Positions 5,185 to 6,330 of a stretch of 6,330 bases of DNA are shown here, one piece after another (the stretch's first letter is position 1; every line of letters begins with the position of its first letter). The stretch is from Chloroflexota bacterium. GTDB taxonomy: Bacteria; Chloroflexota; Anaerolineae; Fen-1058. Location: NCBI GenBank assembly GCA_016219235.1, contig JACRBO010000066.1:1-6330 (forward strand). Direction: 5' to 3'. A program made the position numbers and the translations under genes. Under the pieces are notes generated by a model. The model searched no databases, was not told the origin of the DNA, and saw only the letters and a list, made by a program, of their open reading frames with translations.

Positions 5185-5940
5185 ATGGACACTCAATCTT
5201 CCATCGTGATGCTGGTTCCCAACTTGATGTTTGCGACGCGGATTGAAGATGTCGCGCAGAAAAACGGCGCGGCGATTATCTCGCCGTCCGATCGAGCCAG
5301 CTTCCTCGACGGGCTGCTGGACGGCGCGCGCCTCGTGCTGATCGATGCGAACTCGCTGGATCCGGCGTGGCTGGAGTGGGTAGCCGCCGCCAAAGACAAT
5401 CCCGCCAGCGAGATCGTGCCCGTCATCGCCTTTGGCTCGCACACCGATCTCACGCTGAGTGAGCGCTGCCTGAACGCAGGCATCGATCGCTACATGGCGC
5501 GCACGAACTTCGTGGAAGGACTGCCGGAGATCATCGCGGCAGCCGTGCGCGAAACGACCGATGATCCATGCGGCGAACCGCTGCCCGAGGGCGTGATCCG
5601 TGGCCTGGAAGAATTCAATGAGGGCAAGTATTTCGAACAGCACGAAACACTGGAACTCGTCTGGCGTGCGGAGATGCGGCCCATTCGTGATCTCTATCGC
5701 GGCATCCTGCAGATCGGCGTGGGCTGCTTGCAGATCGAGCGGGGCAATGCCATCGGCGCGCTCAAGATGATCGATCGGGCTGTGCGCTGGCTGCAACCCT
5801 TTCGCCCCACGTGCCAGACCATCGACGTGGATCGCCTGCTGGCGGACACCGCCCTGCTCCGCAACGAGATCGAACGCGCGGGGTTAGATCACGTTGAGCA
5901 CGTCAATCGGGCACTCTTTCCGAAAGCCTACTTTGGTTGA
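5185..5940 (+). CDS. Degenerate receiver-like domain fused to DUF309
   Basis: 251 residues, cytoplasmic. Residues about 5-125 follow the alternating pattern of a response-regulator receiver: strand IVMLVPNLMF (7-16), strand LVLIDANS (50-57) with Asp54 at the phospho-acceptor position, strand VPVIAFGSH (78-86) and AGIDRYMARTNF (98-109). The acidic pair after strand 1 is absent (Pro12-Asn13) and the conserved Lys of strand 5 is Arg106, so it is probably not phosphorylated. Residues about 134-205 are DUF309: GLEEFNEGKYFEQHETLELVW (140-160), then YRGILQIGVG (171-180), RGNAIGAL (186-193) and a final ARG/LEU-rich helix. DUF309 is a small helical domain of unknown function. The ATG at 5185 fits the beginning of the first strand. 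It is transcribed divergently from the sigma gene through a mirrored promoter region. Function unknown. Confidence 0.88.
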   Translation: MDTQSSIVMLVPNLMFATRIEDVAQKNGAAIISPSDRASFLDGLLDGARLVLIDANSLDPAWLEWVAAAKDNPASEIVPVIAFGSHTDLTLSERCLNAGIDRYMARTNFVEGLPEIIAAAVRETTDDPCGEPLPEGVIRGLEEFNEGKYFEQHETLELVWRAEMRPIRDLYRGILQIGVGCLQIERGNAIGALKMIDRAVRWLQPFRPTCQTIDVDRLLADTALLRNEIERAGLDHVEHVNRALFPKAYFG

Positions 5941-5976
5941 TCAGTCAATCGGTTACTTGTAATCAGTCAATTGGTT
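5940..5976 (+). repeat. Two direct 15-bp repeats after the DUF309 stop
   Basis: ATCAGTCAATCGGTT (5940-5954) and ATCAGTCAATTGGTT (5962-5976) differ at one position and start 22 bp apart, about two turns of DNA. The first overlaps the last base of the DUF309 stop codon. Confidence 0.7.
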
Positions 5977-6000
5977 GATCGGTTAACCAGTAAACCAATT
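5969..6000. repeat. 32-bp dyad with GGTTAACC at its centre
   Basis: AATTGGTT (5969-5976) and AACCAATT (5993-6000) are perfect arms exactly symmetric about the palindrome GGTTAACC (5981-5988). Only the 4-nt spacers GATC and AGTA break the symmetry. As RNA it forms a hairpin, but no T-run follows, so terminator function is doubtful; a DNA-binding site is equally possible. Confidence 0.65.
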
Positions 6001-6042
6001 ACCAATCAACCGATTACCAATCGACCAGTTACCAATCTCACG
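5983..6042 (+). repeat. 15-bp tandem array upstream of the SDR gene
   Basis: ATTACCAATC, ATTACCAATC and GTTACCAATC start at 5998, 6013 and 6028, a period of exactly 15 bp; a weaker fourth copy starts at 5983. Each unit carries ACCAAT, the reverse complement of the ATTGGT words in the DNA to its left, so polarity flips at the GGTTAACC centre. The last unit ends on the ribosome site of the SDR gene. Confidence 0.65.
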
Positions 6043-6045
6043 GAG
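6042..6045 (+). promoter_or_regulatory. Ribosome binding site that sets the TTG start
   Basis: GGAG lies 6 nt before TTG at 6052. No ATG or GTG in the same frame precedes the TGSGRGIG motif at a sensible distance, so TTG is the start. Confidence 0.75.
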
Positions 6046-6051
6046 AACACC

Positions 6052-6330
6052 TTGGATTTCTCAAACAAAATCGTCGTCATCACCGGATCAGGGCGAGGCA
6101 TCGGACGGGCCATCGCCCTTCACTTTGCCCGCCTGGGCGCGGATGTCATCATCAACTTCTTCCGCAATCGACAGCCCGCCGAGGACACCGCCCGCGAGAT
6201 CGAAACGCTGGGCCGCCGCGCGCTCGTCGTCAAGGCTGATGTCGGCGAACCCGACGGCATCGAGAAGTTGATCGACGAAACAGTCGCTGGCTTCGGCGGC
6301 CTCGATTATCTCGTGTGCAATGCCGCGTCC
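6052..6330 (+). CDS. SDR oxidoreductase, FabL-like enoyl-ACP reductase, 3' end outside window
   Basis: The first 93 residues of a short-chain dehydrogenase/reductase; the gene continues past the right edge. The Rossmann nucleotide-binding motif is TGSGRGIG (11-18), after strand KIVVI. Strand 2 reads ADVIINFFRNR, where basic residues often favour NADPH. ALVVKADVG marks the acidic position that contacts adenine, and the segment ends LDYLVCNAAS. NAAS in place of the common NAG, together with INFFRNRQPAE, resembles FabL, the NADPH-dependent enoyl-ACP reductase III of fatty-acid synthesis. The catalytic Tyr-x-x-x-Lys lies beyond the window, so the exact reaction is not proved; a different SDR such as a 3-oxoacyl-ACP reductase remains possible. 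It starts with TTG and GGAG 6 nt upstream. The repeat array at 5940-6042 occupies all the space where its own promoter would be. Confidence 0.88.
   Translation, partial: MDFSNKIVVITGSGRGIGRAIALHFARLGADVIINFFRNRQPAEDTAREIETLGRRALVVKADVGEPDGIEKLIDETVAGFGGLDYLVCNAAS

Noticed and set aside
5155..5796. 213-codon minus-strand open frame opposite the DUF309 gene
   Set aside because: It is antisense to clear DUF309 and receiver motifs and starts inside their coding region without a ribosome site.

Overview
GC-rich bacterial chromosomal window with compact, well-formed housekeeping and regulatory genes. The gene families (a Lactamase_B_3-type MBL protein, a Uup-type ABC-F ATPase, an RskA-type anti-sigma factor with its ECF sigma, a DUF309 protein, a FabL-like reductase), the palindrome-rich intergenic DNA and the very frequent CGATCG word fit a member of the Chloroflexota. 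That assignment is inference; no marker gene proves it.

Layout. 1-502 (minus): 5' part of an MBL-fold hydrolase gene that runs off the left edge, with an extended -10 promoter. 581-2416 (minus): uup. 2417-2792: a divergent intergenic region mostly filled by a 219-bp inverted-repeat (MITE-like) element built from two opposed copies of a 52-bp hairpin repeat. 2793-3548 (plus): a protein with a GH16-like/concanavalin-A-like fold but no visible catalytic triad; its last codons are made of repeat DNA. 3512-3658: a 144-bp element with perfect 13-bp terminal inverted repeats that encloses a third hairpin-repeat copy and supplies a terminator for the convergent minus-strand operon. 3662-4405 and 4486-5061 (minus): a membrane anti-sigma factor and, upstream of it, its ECF sigma factor. 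5062-5184: a divergent promoter region with two mirrored TGn-TACAAT boxes 6-7 nt from the start codons (probably leaderless transcripts) bracketing a nested palindrome. 5185-5940 (plus): a degenerate receiver domain fused to DUF309. 5940-6042: direct repeats, a 32-bp dyad and a 15-bp tandem array. 6052-6330 (plus): 5' part of a FabL-like SDR gene starting with TTG and running off the right edge.

The only clear functional module is the sigma/anti-sigma pair: the ECF factor would be held at the membrane by the RskA-like protein and released on a signal. The mirrored promoter architecture suggests that the DUF309 gene may share its control. The other genes look like independent neighbours. I see no defence system, phage, CRISPR array, tRNA or rRNA. 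The most unusual content is the intergenic DNA: a repeat family with conserved outer arms but a different, always self-complementary inner stem in each copy, and the mirrored leaderless promoters.
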